Assembly (NCBI GenBank): GCA_041499515.1 | Contig: JBGQKM010000057.1 | Span: 1-23,585 of the forward strand | DNA length: 23,585 nucleotides | Reading direction: 5' to 3' | Source of the DNA: PALSA-1355 sp041499515 | GTDB lineage: Bacteria > Planctomycetota > Planctomycetia > Pirellulales > PALSA-1355 | Shown here: positions 1-9,000 of the stretch, piece by piece | Layout of the letters: every line of letters starts with the position of its first letter | Position numbering within the stretch: position 1 is the stretch's first letter | Notes under the pieces: model-generated | Database searches by the model: none | Seen by the model: the letters and a program-made list of their open reading frames with translations, nothing else | What the model was told of the DNA's origin: nothing | Made by a program: the position numbers and the translations under genes

Positions 1-1
1 G

Positions 2-73
2 GATCTCGAAGTGTTCGATTTTCGCCTGGAGCCGGAAGAAGTCAAGCGGATCGAGAGTCTGTTCGCGCCGTGA
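2..73 (+). CDS. Aldo/keto reductase, C-terminal fragment (5' end outside window)
   Basis: The window opens inside a reading frame that gives 23 residues and then a TGA. The tail, EVFDFRLEPEEVKRIESL, matches the usual end of aldo/keto reductases, where a 'vFdF.Ls.eE...I..L' helix closes the barrel protein. These enzymes are cytosolic NADPH-dependent carbonyl reductases. Only the tail is present, so catalytic residues cannot be checked and the substrate is unknown. It lies upstream of the UbiA-family gene on the same strand with a gap of about 117 bases, so co-transcription is possible but not shown. Confidence 0.55.
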   Translation, partial: DLEVFDFRLEPEEVKRIESLFAP

Positions 74-190
74 GCGCATCCAATGTGCGTTTTACGATTT
101 GCGCGGGCTTCTTCGGACGAAACAGGACCGACGATTCGACCACGCGACATGGCGATTACGATGCCGGCCGCCCACACGATGATTTAGCGC

Positions 191-1111
191 ATGTTGCAAG
201 CCTTGGTTGCATTCTCGCGTCTCTCGCGGCCCATATTCTTGTTGGGCGGAGTTGTCCTCTACGCACTTGGCGCCGGAATCGCCCAGGCTCAGGGCTGCGT
301 CGTGCGTGCAACGCCGTACCTCCTAGGGCAGCTCTTCGTGACGGGTCTGCAATGGATGACGCAATTCCTCAACGAATACCGGGACATCGAAACCGATCGG
401 CTCAACGCGTCGCGCACGATGTTCTCAGGTGGCAGCGGCGTTCTGGCGGCTGGCTTGTTGCCTCGCGGAATCGCCCTGGCCGCGGGCGTAGTTTGTCTGA
501 CGGCGAGCGTTGCTGCCGCCGCGCTGCTGATCATCCTCGACAGCGCGAGTCCGCTGAGTTTGTGGCTGATGCTCTTGATCTTTCTGGGCGCTTATTTCTA
601 CTCCAGTCCCCCGCTAAACCTGGCCAGCAGCGGGATCGGCGAGCTGACCGCCTCGCTGGTCGTGGCCGGACTGGTGCCGGCCCTCGCGCTGGCCCTATCC
701 GAAGGATTTTTCTCGCCCACGTTCGCCTTGGCGGTTGCGCCGCTAGTGTTGCTGCACTACGCGATGCTGCTGGCTTTCGAGTTCCCGGACGAGCCAAGCG
801 ATCGGCAAGCCGGCAAGCGAACGCTGCTAGTGCGCATCGGTCGCTACCGCGCCGGGCTGATCCATAACGGGTGCCTGTTAACGGGCACGCTGTTGACAAT
901 AATGCCCATTGGACGAATGACCACGTCGGCCTGGGCCGCTTTGCTCCCGGCGTTAATCCTCGCGCCCCTCTCGGTATGGCAAACGATCACCGTCAAGCAA
1001 CTTGTCAGTGGCCGTCGAGTCAGCCTCGGGCAAATAACTTTCGTGGCCGCTGCCATTTTTTTTCTGGCCGCGTCAACGCAGGCTGCGGTGTTCTGGACCA
1101 TCGGGCCGTGA
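191..1111 (+). CDS. UbiA-family prenyltransferase (MenA-like)
   Basis: This 306-residue integral membrane protein has about eight or nine hydrophobic segments. It carries the two Asp-rich motifs of the UbiA superfamily: NEYRDIETD at residues 61-69 (the N..xD..xD motif that binds prenyl diphosphate through Mg2+) and D200xxxD204 followed by GKRTL. Family members transfer an isoprenoid chain onto an aromatic acceptor; the motif form and the 'GKRTLLVRIG' segment are closest to MenA, the 1,4-dihydroxy-2-naphthoate prenyltransferase of menaquinone synthesis. An in-frame TAG at 185-187 makes the ATG at 191 the first possible start, though no strong Shine-Dalgarno sequence precedes it. No other menaquinone gene is nearby, so the acceptor is inferred; other aromatic acceptors remain possible. 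Confidence 0.85.
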   Translation: MLQALVAFSRLSRPIFLLGGVVLYALGAGIAQAQGCVVRATPYLLGQLFVTGLQWMTQFLNEYRDIETDRLNASRTMFSGGSGVLAAGLLPRGIALAAGVVCLTASVAAAALLIILDSASPLSLWLMLLIFLGAYFYSSPPLNLASSGIGELTASLVVAGLVPALALALSEGFFSPTFALAVAPLVLLHYAMLLAFEFPDEPSDRQAGKRTLLVRIGRYRAGLIHNGCLLTGTLLTIMPIGRMTTSAWAALLPALILAPLSVWQTITVKQLVSGRRVSLGQITFVAAAIFFLAASTQAAVFWTIGP

Positions 1112-1208
1112 TTCACGATGCAGGTTGAGTCGGCCGATAAACGATTTTTGGTCTCGACAGTTTTCGTTTGACAGAGGTCCGCTAGGTACGACCAGGCTCT
1201 TGGCCTCG

Positions 1209-1237
1209 TTGACGCGCGTGCTATGCGCACTTAGAAT
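1209..1237 (+). promoter_or_regulatory. Sigma70-type promoter upstream of the DUF1501 gene
   Basis: TTGACG at 1209-1214 and TAGAAT at 1232-1237 are separated by exactly 17 bases; each hexamer is one base from the housekeeping consensus. Transcription would begin near 1244, giving a leader of about 47 bases before the ATG at 1291. A GAGGG ribosome binding site at 1279-1283 lies 7 bases from that ATG. The promoter is read from the sequence only. Confidence 0.6.
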
Positions 1238-1290
1238 CATTCAGCGCCGGCCGTTAGCTTGAATCAACGCTTGCCAACGAGGGCCAAGAC

Positions 1291-2631
1291 ATGCTCACGA
1301 TCATGCATCCCCGCGCCTTTCGCACTTGCGACGGCATCAGCCGCCGCAGCTTTCTTCGCGTGGGCACTCTGGCCCTGGGCGGGCTGACTCTGGCCGATCT
1401 GCTCCGAGCGCAGGCCGCCGCGGCCCCCGGCGGTCGGCGGGCCAAGTCGGCGATCATGATTCACCTAAGCGGTGGTCCGTCGCACCTCGACATGTACGAC
1501 ATGAAGCCGCAAGCGCCGATCGAGTACCGCGGCGAGTTCAATCCCATTCGCACCAACGTGCCCGGCATGGAAATCTGCGAGCTCATGCCGATGCAAGCTC
1601 AAATCGCCGACAAGTTCGCGATCCTCCGCGGCGCGCAACTGGCAAACCTTCACACGGGCAACATGTTCTACAGCGGCTACGCCTGGCAGGAGTCGCCGCG
1701 GGCCTCGGTTCCGGGCGAAGCCCGTCGCCCGGCCGTCGGGTCGGTCGTGAGTCGCCTGCGGCCCGGCGCCAAGGACATCCCCGCGTATGTCAGCATCGAG
1801 AACCATCATGATTGGGAGCGCGCCTACTACGCCGGTGTCGAGCACGAACCGATCCGCGTCGGCTCCTCGAGCCCTCGCGAAGCCATCGACAACATGGGTC
1901 GCAATCGAGACATGAGCCTCGAGCGTCTGGAAGACCGCTACGATCTGCTGAGAGCGCTCGATACGGTCCGACGCGAATTTGAAGTGGGTGGCGTCGCTCG
2001 CAACATCGACAGCTTTCGCGCTCGGGCCATGGAGATCATCACGTCGACCCGGGTGCGCGACGCCTTCGATCTGGAGAAAGAACCCAAAGCCGGACGCGCC
2101 CGCTATGGCGAGGGCCCTTTCCGCCACGGCCCGCATCCAGGGCGGTCGCTGCTGTTGGCTCGCCGGTTGATCGAAGCGGGAGTTTCGGTGGTGACCGTCG
2201 GGGTGCACAACTGGGACACGCACAGCCACAATTTCTCGTCGCTGCGCGAGATGGTTCCGGCGCTGGATCGGGCGCTGTACGCGTTGGTCAGCGACCTGGA
2301 CGACCGCGGAATGCTTGACGACGTGGTGATCGTGATGGGGGGCGAATTCGGCCGCACGCCCCGCATCGGCGACCAGACGCCCGATGGCCGCGGCCACTGG
2401 CCGGAAGCCGGGTTCCTGTGGATCGCCGGCGGCGGACTGCGCACCGGCCAGATCCTCGGCGCAACGGACGCCCACGGCGAACAAGTGGTTGGCAATCCGA
2501 TCGGGATGCAACGCGTGTTGGCCACGGTGTACCATGTCCTGGGCATCGACCCGGCGGTCACGATTCCCGATCACAACGGCCGGCCGCAATTCCTGCTCGA
2601 CGATCGCACGCCACTTAGCGCGCTGCTGTAA
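1291..2631 (+). CDS. DUF1501 family protein, Tat-exported
   Basis: A 446-residue protein with a twin-arginine signal: ISRRSFLRVG around residues 17-25 followed by a hydrophobic stretch ending near AQAAAAP. After the signal come family hallmarks: a 'MIHLSGGPSHLDMYDMKP' segment, a VVTVGVHNWDTHSHNF segment, the GGEFGRTPRIG block and a C-terminal 'DHNGRPQFLLDDRTPLSALL' end. DUF1501 proteins have an alkaline-phosphatase/sulfatase-like fold and are abundant in planctomycetes, often next to DUF1549/PSD1 cytochrome proteins; the reaction is unknown. Here no such partner is adjacent. The start at 1291 is supported by GAGGG seven bases upstream; an ATG at 1303 is a weaker alternative. The length is ordinary for the family. 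Confidence 0.95.
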   Translation: MLTIMHPRAFRTCDGISRRSFLRVGTLALGGLTLADLLRAQAAAAPGGRRAKSAIMIHLSGGPSHLDMYDMKPQAPIEYRGEFNPIRTNVPGMEICELMPMQAQIADKFAILRGAQLANLHTGNMFYSGYAWQESPRASVPGEARRPAVGSVVSRLRPGAKDIPAYVSIENHHDWERAYYAGVEHEPIRVGSSSPREAIDNMGRNRDMSLERLEDRYDLLRALDTVRREFEVGGVARNIDSFRARAMEIITSTRVRDAFDLEKEPKAGRARYGEGPFRHGPHPGRSLLLARRLIEAGVSVVTVGVHNWDTHSHNFSSLREMVPALDRALYALVSDLDDRGMLDDVVIVMGGEFGRTPRIGDQTPDGRGHWPEAGFLWIAGGGLRTGQILGATDAHGEQVVGNPIGMQRVLATVYHVLGIDPAVTIPDHNGRPQFLLDDRTPLSALL

Positions 2632-2783
2632 TGGCGTTCACGCGGTTGGGGCGCGGCTTGCGATGTTGCCATCGACTGGTCGACCGGCCGCTCAGACGCG
2701 TGTCGCGTCCGCCTTGAGCTGCTTCTGGAAGTCATCGGCGCCGGCAAATCTTCCGGCGGCAGCGCGTCACGCCAGTCCGGAAT

Positions 2784-3650
2784 TCAGGCCAGGTCCAGCG
2801 GCTCGTCGCAGCGCGTCGTGCGGTCGTGAATTTCGACAATCGTCTCGACTTCCGCTTGGACCGAGCCGCCGCCCAATGTTTCCAGGAACCGGCACGTGGC
2901 ATAGCGAGCCTGCCGTTCCACGTAGGCCGATTTCCACTTCTCGAATCGTCGTTGCTGCTCGTCGGTTTGTCTGGGCCATTCAACCGTGTTGGACGTATGA
3001 CCGCACCGCCACGGCTTGGGAGTGAGCCTGGCCCGAAAAGATTCCTGAGCTCTGCAAAGCCGCACGTACAGGGGATCGGCGCCTAGGGAGTCGAACAACG
3101 ATTGCGTTGAATCCGCGGTGGGATCAAACAGCGCATGCGTGACGATGACGCGCAGTCCGGCACAAGTGCGGTAGACCCGGGCGCCCCATTGTGGATGGTC
3201 GTTCAGGAAACGTTCCAGCCCGCACCTTGCATCGTACTCGCGTTGAGAATCCGGAGAGCGGGCCATCTTGTCGAACCATTTCGTGATGAAATATCTCAAC
3301 GGTTCGCCGGGCCGAATGGCGGGGAAATCCAAATCGATGAACATGACCCGTGCCGTGCTCAAAACGAGCGCGCCATAGGCGTTCTGCGTTACCGCGGCGA
3401 TGAGTTCGCCTTGCGGGTTGGTGATTCTTTGGAGGACTTCCTCGCGCAGTGCCCTGTCACCATATGCGTAGCGATTGCTCTGGTCGCCGCTCAGGAAGTT
3501 CCTCAGAATTCGCTTGGCCGCATCCAGGGCCGACGCATGGGCGGCCTCCGAGCTCTCGTCAGACCATCGCCAGCACGAAAACGAGGTCTTTTTTCCATTG
3601 GGGTCCAGTTCTTCAGTGGTCGCCCTGGACCAGTACTTTGGGATTTTCAC
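2784..3650 (-). CDS. Conserved hypothetical protein of unknown function
   Basis: This 288-residue protein begins with GTG at 3650, with GGAAGAA about 6-12 bases upstream as a plausible ribosome binding site. I do not recognise a characterised family. It opens with MKIPKYWSRA, has an ordered charged N-terminal part with FSCWRWSDES, then a hydrophobic strand ending in two aspartates (VMFIDLDFP, D106 and D108), a YRTCAGLRVIVTH segment at 160-172, and a basic block with SFRARLTPKPWRCG around 205-217. No signal peptide or membrane segment is seen, so it is probably cytosolic. The hhDhD strand recalls the metal-binding motif of archaeo-eukaryotic primases, but the rest of that signature is not clear. 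It stands alone, convergent with the DUF1501 gene. Coding-like sequence continues past the stop (see findings). Confidence 0.75.
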   Translation of the reverse strand: MKIPKYWSRATTEELDPNGKKTSFSCWRWSDESSEAAHASALDAAKRILRNFLSGDQSNRYAYGDRALREEVLQRITNPQGELIAAVTQNAYGALVLSTARVMFIDLDFPAIRPGEPLRYFITKWFDKMARSPDSQREYDARCGLERFLNDHPQWGARVYRTCAGLRVIVTHALFDPTADSTQSLFDSLGADPLYVRLCRAQESFRARLTPKPWRCGHTSNTVEWPRQTDEQQRRFEKWKSAYVERQARYATCRFLETLGGGSVQAEVETIVEIHDRTTRCDEPLDLA

Positions 3651-4346
3651 GGATTTCTTCCATGGTCATTGAAGAGAGTTGATCGTTTTTAGATCCGATC
3701 AGAATCGTGTGTTCCACGCCCAAACCGCACCGCGAACCGCCTCGACCGCATTTCGGGGTCGCTGGACCGCATCTCAGTACCTCAGGCCGAGTGCTCGCAA
3801 TTTGCAAAGTGCGAGGCCGCCATCATAGAACGTGCCGGACGATCACGACAAGTTGAGTTGCACTCAGCATGGCCGACTCAATCAAAAGGAACCAGTCCAG
3901 ATGCCGACCCCAAGCGGCGGCAGATTGATGAATTCTACGAAGCCGATTTGTGATTCCCATCGACACTTGTCGTGCCGCATTCCAAATCAGGATCGGGCTG
4001 CGTGACGCGCGCGTAGCGGGTCGAGCCCCAAGCGGCTTCCCGGCGCGGATGACGGCCAACGCCGGTCGTTGGACCGGTTTGCCGCGTTTCGCCGGCCATT
4101 CCAGTCTGACCGGCCCGCGGATTTTCCCGCCCATTTTCGGGGCCGTGGCGTAGAATTCCATAAGAACCTGTTGGATAGGATTCGGTAGGGGTGACACCGG
4201 CCAAAGCGGCATGGCGTCAACGAGCACGGGCACGATGCCCGTGGCGCCCAAAAATCGCTTTGGATCGGGCCTATCGAGCGGGTTCCTAGTGACCGCCCAC
4301 CCGCTGCCCTGCGCCGCTGGGGCAGGCCCTTGAGGTACTCTGGCCG
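3651..4346. other. Gene-poor stretch of about 0.7 kb
   Basis: I find no credible gene here. Open frames on both strands (for example minus 3823-4251 and plus 3950-4153) are compositionally biased, lack ribosome binding sites and match no family I know. Visible structure includes a 6-base inverted repeat CTCGCA/TGCGAG at 3794-3799 and 3810-3815, and the perfect hairpin at 4225-4243 listed separately. The stretch contains the 5' regions of two divergent genes, the unknown minus-strand gene and the phospholipase D-type gene, so it must hold their promoters, but no clean promoter pair stands out. It may contain a decayed gene or an interspersed repeat. Confidence 0.5.
4225..4243. repeat. Perfect 8-bp stem-loop
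   Basis: CACGGGCA at 4225-4232, a CGA loop, then TGCCCGTG at 4236-4243 form a perfect 8-base-pair inverted repeat. It lies about 100 bases upstream of the phospholipase D-type gene. No T-run follows on either strand, so it is not a standard terminator. It may be an interspersed intergenic element or a leader hairpin. Confidence 0.5.
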
Positions 4347-5558
4347 ATGCATCGGACCGATCCCGCGCTGTCGCCCGAAAACCCCAGCGACCACACAGCG
4401 CCGCCGCGCGTGGACGTGGCAGGGCAGGCGTTGACTTTGTTCGAAGAGTCGTCGTCGCTGATTGCTGCGATGGTCGCGGACATTCGCGCGGCCCGATCGC
4501 GGGTATGGATGGAGAGCTACATTTTCGCCGACGATGCGGCCGGCCGAGAGGTGGCCGCGGCGCTGGCCGACCGCGCGGCCGCCGGGCTCGACGTGCGATT
4601 GATGGTCGACGCCTGGGGTTGTTTCAGCACGCCCGCTGCGCTTTTCAACCGGCTGCGCGCCGCCGGAGTGCGGGTGCACTTTTTCCACGCGCTGAGCCAG
4701 ATTCTCTGGAAGACCAACTTTCTCAGCATTCTGAATCAGCGCAACCATCGGAAACTGCTGGTGATCGATGATGCGATCGCGTATTTCGGCGGGATGAACG
4801 TGGTCGATCAAAGCGGCATTCGATCGCGGGCCGACGCCCGCCGCCGGCATCTGCCCGCGGCGGCCGCCTGGCGCGATGTGCACGTGCGAATGGTTGGATC
4901 GCGGCAGGCCGAAATCGCCGCGTCGTGCGAGCGGCTGTGGAATCGCGTGCACCATCGGCCGCTGGAGTCCGAGCCCGAATGGTCGGTCCTGGATTTTCGG
5001 CAGGTGCCGCGCGAGTCGCTGTTCTTTTTCGATTCGCGGCCGTCGTTCAAAGCTCGCCGCCCGCAGCGCATCCTGGTGCCGCTCATTCGACAGGCCCGCC
5101 ACGACATCACCCTGTCGTTTGCCTACTTCATTCCCATGGGCCGCGTGCTGCGCGAACTGCTCAAGGCCCGCAAACGGGGCGTGCGCGTGCGGGTGATCGT
5201 TCCGGGCCGGAGCGACGTGGCCATCGTGCAATGGGCTTGCCGTCACTTTTACGAATATCTGCTGAAGCGCGGCATTCGCATCTACGAGCGCAAAGATCGC
5301 ATGCTACACAGCAAGGTGATGGTGATCGACGGCCAGTGGTCGGTGATCGGCTCGTGCAATCTCGACGCCCGCAGCATGCGGTTGAATTTGGAATTCTTTG
5401 CCGCGATCCACGCGCCCTGTCTGGCGCTGGCGCTGGACGCGATTTGTCAGGAGGACCTGCGCGGCAGCGTGCGCGTCACGGCCGCCTATTGCCGCCGCCG
5501 CTCGCGCTGGCAGCGGCTGTTGGATCGCACGGCCTGGACGCTGCGCAAGTGGCTCTGA
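4347..5558 (+). CDS. Cardiolipin synthase-type phospholipase D family protein
   Basis: A 403-residue protein with two complete HKD motifs: NHRKLLVIDD (H134, K136, D141) and LHSKVMVIDG (H321, K323, D328), each followed by the expected 'fGGmN' (residues 148-151) and 'iGSCNLDARS' segments. Two HKD half-sites in one chain form the phosphatidyltransferase site that makes cardiolipin from phosphatidylglycerol or related lipids at the inner membrane. There is no N-terminal pair of membrane helices, so it resembles the ClsB/ClsC type rather than ClsA. GAGGT at 4332-4336 lies 10 bases before the ATG. The gene is convergent with the thioesterase gene, with only 14 bases between stop codons. Another phosphatidyl-transfer or hydrolase activity cannot be excluded. 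Confidence 0.92.
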   Translation: MHRTDPALSPENPSDHTAPPRVDVAGQALTLFEESSSLIAAMVADIRAARSRVWMESYIFADDAAGREVAAALADRAAAGLDVRLMVDAWGCFSTPAALFNRLRAAGVRVHFFHALSQILWKTNFLSILNQRNHRKLLVIDDAIAYFGGMNVVDQSGIRSRADARRRHLPAAAAWRDVHVRMVGSRQAEIAASCERLWNRVHHRPLESEPEWSVLDFRQVPRESLFFFDSRPSFKARRPQRILVPLIRQARHDITLSFAYFIPMGRVLRELLKARKRGVRVRVIVPGRSDVAIVQWACRHFYEYLLKRGIRIYERKDRMLHSKVMVIDGQWSVIGSCNLDARSMRLNLEFFAAIHAPCLALALDAICQEDLRGSVRVTAAYCRRRSRWQRLLDRTAWTLRKWL

Positions 5559-5572
5559 TGGTCCGCCGGCCT

Positions 5573-5986
5573 TCAATCCGCCACGATCTCGAACGCGCGC
5601 CACACTTCCTCGGGGATCCGCCGCAGCACGCCGGTCGAATAATCCACGAATGCCCACTGCGTGGCCGCCGAAGCCAACAGGCAATCGTCCTCGGCCCGCA
5701 CGATCTTGTAGCGCCGGGTGGACGAAACCTTGGTCATGTCGGCCACCCAGGTTCGCACGATGATCGGCTGGTCCGGGAAGGCCGATTGCAAATACTTGAT
5801 CTCGTGCGTGCGCACTACCCAGCCCGCTCCAAGCTGTTCATACCGCTCCGGCGGCCAGCCCTGCGCGGCCGAATGCGCAAGGGCCGCGGCCTGCATCCAC
5901 GCCAGATAGGCCAAATTATTGACGTGGCCCAGCCGATCGATCTCCGCCGGCGTCACTCTCAGCACGTGCTCATAAATCGCGGGCAT
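5573..5986 (-). CDS. Acyl-CoA thioesterase, hotdog fold (4HBT/YbgC-FadM type)
   Basis: A 137-residue protein with the active-site signature of 4-hydroxybenzoyl-CoA thioesterase-like hotdog enzymes: D17-R-L-G-H-V-N-N24 near the N-terminus followed by the central helix LAYLAWMQAAALAHSAA. D17 is the probable catalytic acid/base residue. Such enzymes hydrolyse acyl-CoA thioesters in the cytosol; the substrate cannot be read from the sequence. Length is normal for a single hotdog domain. It begins 45 bases downstream of the stop of the giant heme-binding protein gene on the same strand, so the two may share a transcript, although no functional link is evident. Its 3' end faces the cardiolipin synthase-type gene. 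Confidence 0.88.
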   Translation of the reverse strand: MPAIYEHVLRVTPAEIDRLGHVNNLAYLAWMQAAALAHSAAQGWPPERYEQLGAGWVVRTHEIKYLQSAFPDQPIIVRTWVADMTKVSSTRRYKIVRAEDDCLLASAATQWAFVDYSTGVLRRIPEEVWRAFEIVAD

Positions 5987-6031
5987 GGTTTCCGTACGGG
6001 CCCGGTGTCAGGCGGGTCGAGGCGTTGCGGT

Positions 6032-9000
6032 TCAGGGGATTCGCGGATTCGGGGTCAACAGATAGGCTAACAAATCACGCAGCTCGTCGGCAGTCTTCAC
6101 CAGCCCGCTGGGCATCGGCGAAACCGGTTGCAGCTTGCGGGCTTCGATGTCCGTTTTGGCCACCGCCTGGCGGGCCGCGGTCGGCAGCAGCAACACCACC
6201 TGCTCGTCGTTCTCTTCGACCACGAGGCCCGAGTGCGTTTTGCCATCCGTGGTCACTAGCGAGGTCGTGCCGAAGACCGGCGCGACCTGCTTGTTGGGCA
6301 ACAGGATCGATTCGACCAGGTGCGAAACCGTGAATCGCGCCGCGGCGCCGGCCAACGATGGCGCGCCGCCCCCTTTTTGATTCGCCACGATGGCGTGACA
6401 CTTGACGCAGCCCAGGGCGTCGGCGCCGAATAGCCGGCGGCCCCGCTCGGCATCGCCGGTGCGCGCGGCGCTAGCCCAATCGACGCTCAAAAACTCGGCC
6501 GGCACGCTGCTGGCCGAATCGCCGGCGTTCTTCAACCGTTCGGCCAACGTCGACAGGCCCAATTTCTCCGGCAGCGCCACTTCCACCCGTCCGGTGGCCT
6601 GCAGCGGCAGCGAAATCGTTTCCGCGTGCTGGCCGTGCCCGACGCGCACCAAGATGTCGTTGCTCCCCGGATCGAGCGAGATCACGAAGGGACTTGGCCC
6701 TTCAATCGCGCGACCGTTGTGCGACAGCTTGAGCTGGCGATCTTTCGCGTCCGCCAGCGCAAGCGCCACCTGTTGGGCCTCCAGAGTCTGCAGACGAAAA
6801 TACAAGTAGCTCGACGCCCGGTCAACCGGCGGCCCGACGTTCGGCAACCGGAAATCCCCATCGGTCGCAAGCGATTGCCATGTGAGTTTTCCAGACCCTT
6901 CGGTCCACGTCGCCGAAAGATCGATCGCGCCCTGCTCGGGCGGATGGACCGTGGCGAAGCCGGCTGAGCCATCGTCGAACGGGCCGATCTGCCAGGCCTG
7001 CTTGATCGGCGCCGCCAACACCGCGGCCAGGCGACGCAATGTGGCCGACCGCTGCGTTTGCGCGATCAGTTGGTTCGTGGGCGGATCGTTCAGCAAGGAA
7101 AGAAAATAGCCGGCCTGCACGCGCACTCGATCGTCAGCGTCGTTCAGTTTTCCGATCAGCGACTTGAATAACCGCTGCTCGTCGTCGCTGGGCGGCACCG
7201 CCTTCCATCGCTCGGCTGTGGTAAAACTTCCCACGCGACCCAGTTTTTTCAAATCGACCGTGGCGTCGGCATATTGAATGACAAACAGGGCATTGCCCGA
7301 TTCGTAACTTAGCGGAAGCTCCGGCGGAACCGGGCCCAGCGTGGGCGGAACCGTCAGGCGGAAACCGGCGGCCAACACCCCGGCCAAACGCTCGGCCGCG
7401 TCGGACGAGGCGAGCAACCGATCCCGTTGCACCGTGCTGCCGCGCTGGGCGATTAAAAACGCGCTGGCTTGGCGTAAATAGGTATCCTGGCTGCGAGCCG
7501 GACCCGAAAAGAGCGACTCGGGCAGCGGCGCTTCCTGGCGATCGAAGAGCGCCACGATGCCGGCGTGCTGCACCTGCGGATCGTCGTCCTCCAGGGCTTG
7601 CACAAATACCTCGCCAGGCGCCGCGAGCCGCCGAAATTCGGCCAGCGCCCGCACGGCCTGCACCCGCACGTTCGCATCGCGGTGCGTCAGAAGCGCAACT
7701 AAAGCCGCGCGGGCTTCCGGCCGGCCGCTGGCCGCCGCCAGCCAGGGCAGATGCATCAGGGCCGGGTCGCCGGCGCCGACCGCCTTGAGCCGCGCAACCG
7801 CCGCGATCAACAGATCGCCGCCGCGACGCAGAATCTCCGCGTGTGCTTGCCGCCGACGCTCCCACGACCGGTTCGAGAGGTCCTGCCACAACCGCTCGGC
7901 ATCCACCGACACTGCGTCATACGACTCGAACGGATAGTCGGCCGAATCGTCGGCCCGCGTGATCATCACCAATTCGGCGGGATACCTGGGCGACCACTCG
8001 TTGGCGGCCATATATGCAAGGGCCACGAAGATCCGTCCGCCGCGACCCACCGTCACGCCCACCGGCCGTGCCGTCTCGTCGCCGGCCAGCAGCGGATATT
8101 CCTGGCCCCGAAAACTGGCGCCGCGCGGCGCCAGGGTGAAACCGTCGACTTTGCGCTGGCCCCAGCGGGCCAAAATCACGCTGTCGCGGATCTTCGGTCC
8201 CAGCCACGTCTCGTCATAGTAGGTCTGGCCGACCGGCGCTTCGCGCCCCAGGCCCGTGTTGGCAATTTCCAGAAGATCGGACCGCTCGGGCGACATGCTG
8301 GCGATCCAGCCGCGAGGCCAGAAAAAATGGGCCCGCGGCGCGACGTGCAGCAGCCGCGCCGGCGAGTAACGCTCGGCGATCGACTCGTGATCGTTGTCGT
8401 TGGAAAACAAGTTCCAGCGGCGGTCGAAGGCCAGGCCCACGGCGCCCCGCGTGCCGTTGGCCACGACCTGAAACCCGCTGCCGTCGGGCCGGACACGAAA
8501 GAAACCGCCCATGCCGGTGTAGGGAATCTTGGTCCCCTCGGGCTGCGTATAGATCGTGAAGTGCCCCCAGTGGTCGGGCCGATTCTGAAAATCGCCATAA
8601 TTCAACAGCGGGTCGCCGGAGGAAAAGTACAAATCGCCTTCCGGCCCCCAGGCCAGGCCATGCCAGGTGACGTGCAGATCGACCGGGGTTCCCCACAGCA
8701 GCCGCCGCGGCTTAAGACCTTCGCGCGCGATGCGCCCTCCATGAATCAAGTACAAGGCCGCATTGGTCATCACGTACAGATCATCGCCGCGAATTTCAAC
8801 GTCGGTGATCCAACTATCGGGCGGAAAACGATAGAGCAACTGCCGCGGCCGATAGCCGCCGTGCGCATCGGGTTCGTACGCGAACAGCGCCTCGCGGCCG
8901 CCGACAAACAGCCGGCCGGTGGTGTCACAGCGCATCGAAAGAAACGACTCATCCGGCGACGCGTCGATCGAGACGAGCTTCCAATCCGGATCGACCGTGC

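Noticed and set aside
70..867. A 265-residue plus-strand frame over the UbiA-family gene
   Set aside because: It is out of frame with the prenyltransferase, is Arg-rich and has no motif; the UbiA frame has both Asp-rich motifs and membrane helices.
3823..4251. A 142-residue minus-strand frame in the gap before the phospholipase D-type gene
   Set aside because: No ribosome binding site, biased composition and no recognisable family; a decayed gene or repeat is as likely.
3987..5246. A 419-residue open frame on the minus strand
   Set aside because: It is a shadow of the phospholipase D-type gene, rich in Arg, His, Gln and Pro, with no family motifs.
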